Source: Symsagittifera roscoffensis
Lineage: Eukaryota > Xenacoelomorpha > Acoela > Convolutidae
Reading direction: 5' to 3'
DNA: 64,000 nt
NCBI RefSeq assembly: GCF_963678635.1
Contig: NC_087066.1
Coordinates: 43,759,624 to 43,823,623 of the forward strand
Made by a program: the position numbers and the translations under genes. A model generated the notes under the pieces. The model searched no databases and had not been told where the DNA came from. It worked only from the letters and a program-made list of their open reading frames with translations. Position 1 is the stretch's first letter. Every line of letters starts with the position of its first letter. Below, one piece after another: positions 63,331 to 64,000 of the stretch.

Positions 63331-64000
63331 GTTTTTGACGCAATCGTTTTCTGATATAATGTTTATAACGGCTTCGGAACTATTTATATGGGAATTAAAA
63401 GATAAAAGGAAAAGAGGTAATTTATTTTTATTGAACTGGAGGTAATAAACTGGAACGAAAGAATTGTTTGATTAGAGTAAAAACTGTTTAGGCTAGACTA
63501 GTCTCAAGATATATGCACAATCAAATTGCAGTCACAATTTGAGGACAATAAAAAAAATTGTGTGCTATGAATGAATGAATAAGTGCGAGAAAAACGTAGA
63601 CCAGCAAGCCAAGCAAATTTTTATATCAGAAAAAAAGATAGTTTTTGGGCGAGTTCGAGTTCGATGGAATGTATAATAATGATAAGATTCCAAGTAGAGC
63701 TTACATCTTAATTTGGTTTGCAGATAAGCTTATCGATTTTTCGTCATCTTTTTGTGCGAATTTACCTGTTTTGTTAATCAAAAATTGATCACATGATTTG
63801 TCCAAGTTATAAAAATGAGCAAAAATGTTTTTACCTGTAGGGCTCACTAGAAAAGGCGTATACTGTTCATGTGGATTTCAAACAAATTATCCCTAAATAA
63901 GCCTGTTATACAACCCAAAATATATAAAACCCTGGGTGGTAAATGCTGTAACTAATAAAAATAAATATATAGTCAAATTAATCTTTATATAAGACGGACA
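63331..64000 (-). other. Region upstream of the GPCR exon
   Basis: It should hold the 5' UTR or promoter, or a further upstream intron. It is AT-rich, without a clear TATA or initiator I would commit to, and no other coding exon is visible. Confidence 0.4.

Overview
The window is animal nuclear DNA, probably from an invertebrate; I cannot name the species. The evidence is one exon of a rhodopsin-family GPCR ending in a consensus splice donor, a landscape of LTR retrotransposons and small DNA-transposon relics, and long AT-rich gene-free stretches. There is no operon structure, rRNA, tRNA or CRISPR array.

Positions 1-47,669 are a nest of copies of one very large Ty3/gypsy-type LTR retrotransposon. 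Copy C (plus strand, only its 3' end in the window) carries copy A (minus strand) inside its 3' LTR. Copy A carries copy B (minus strand) inside its 5' LTR. C resumes at 47,332 and ends at 47,540, next to the end of a diverged sister LTR (D). Each junction of A and B repeats 3 bp of target (TTT and CCG). With B removed, A is about 24.3 kb. B is 21.5 kb but lacks 3,070 bp present in A, so the undeleted element is about 24.5 kb with LTRs of about 922 bp.

Read on the minus strand, the element is: 5' LTR; candidate tRNA-Asn-type primer site; leader of about 3 kb with many TCCGGA-core motifs; one gag-pol frame of about 3,200 codons (coiled-coil Gag, two CCHC knuckles, aspartic protease, RT, RNase H, zinc-binding and D,D(35)E integrase, GPF module, and a macro-like domain at the C-terminus); a 0.4-kb spacer; a second frame of nearly 3,000 codons (ORF2: coiled coil, intact SGNH/GDSL-type hydrolase, a second SGNH-like region, and a huge C-terminal part I cannot assign); an approximately 0.8-kb 3' UTR; a short purine tract; 3' LTR. 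ORF2 sits where env often sits but does not look like an envelope protein. Copy A's gag-pol has eight breaks. B has fewer, and its LTRs differ at only about five positions.

From 47,670 to 64,000 the DNA is mostly non-coding: a 466-bp MITE with 9-bp target duplications, a second small inverted-repeat element, a 200-N gap, the decayed 3' end of an unrelated LTR element, a 528-bp tandem array with an inverted copy, a 468-bp tandem duplication rich in G and C runs, and several dispersed repeats. The only likely host gene is the GPCR first coding exon at 63,025-63,330 on the minus strand.
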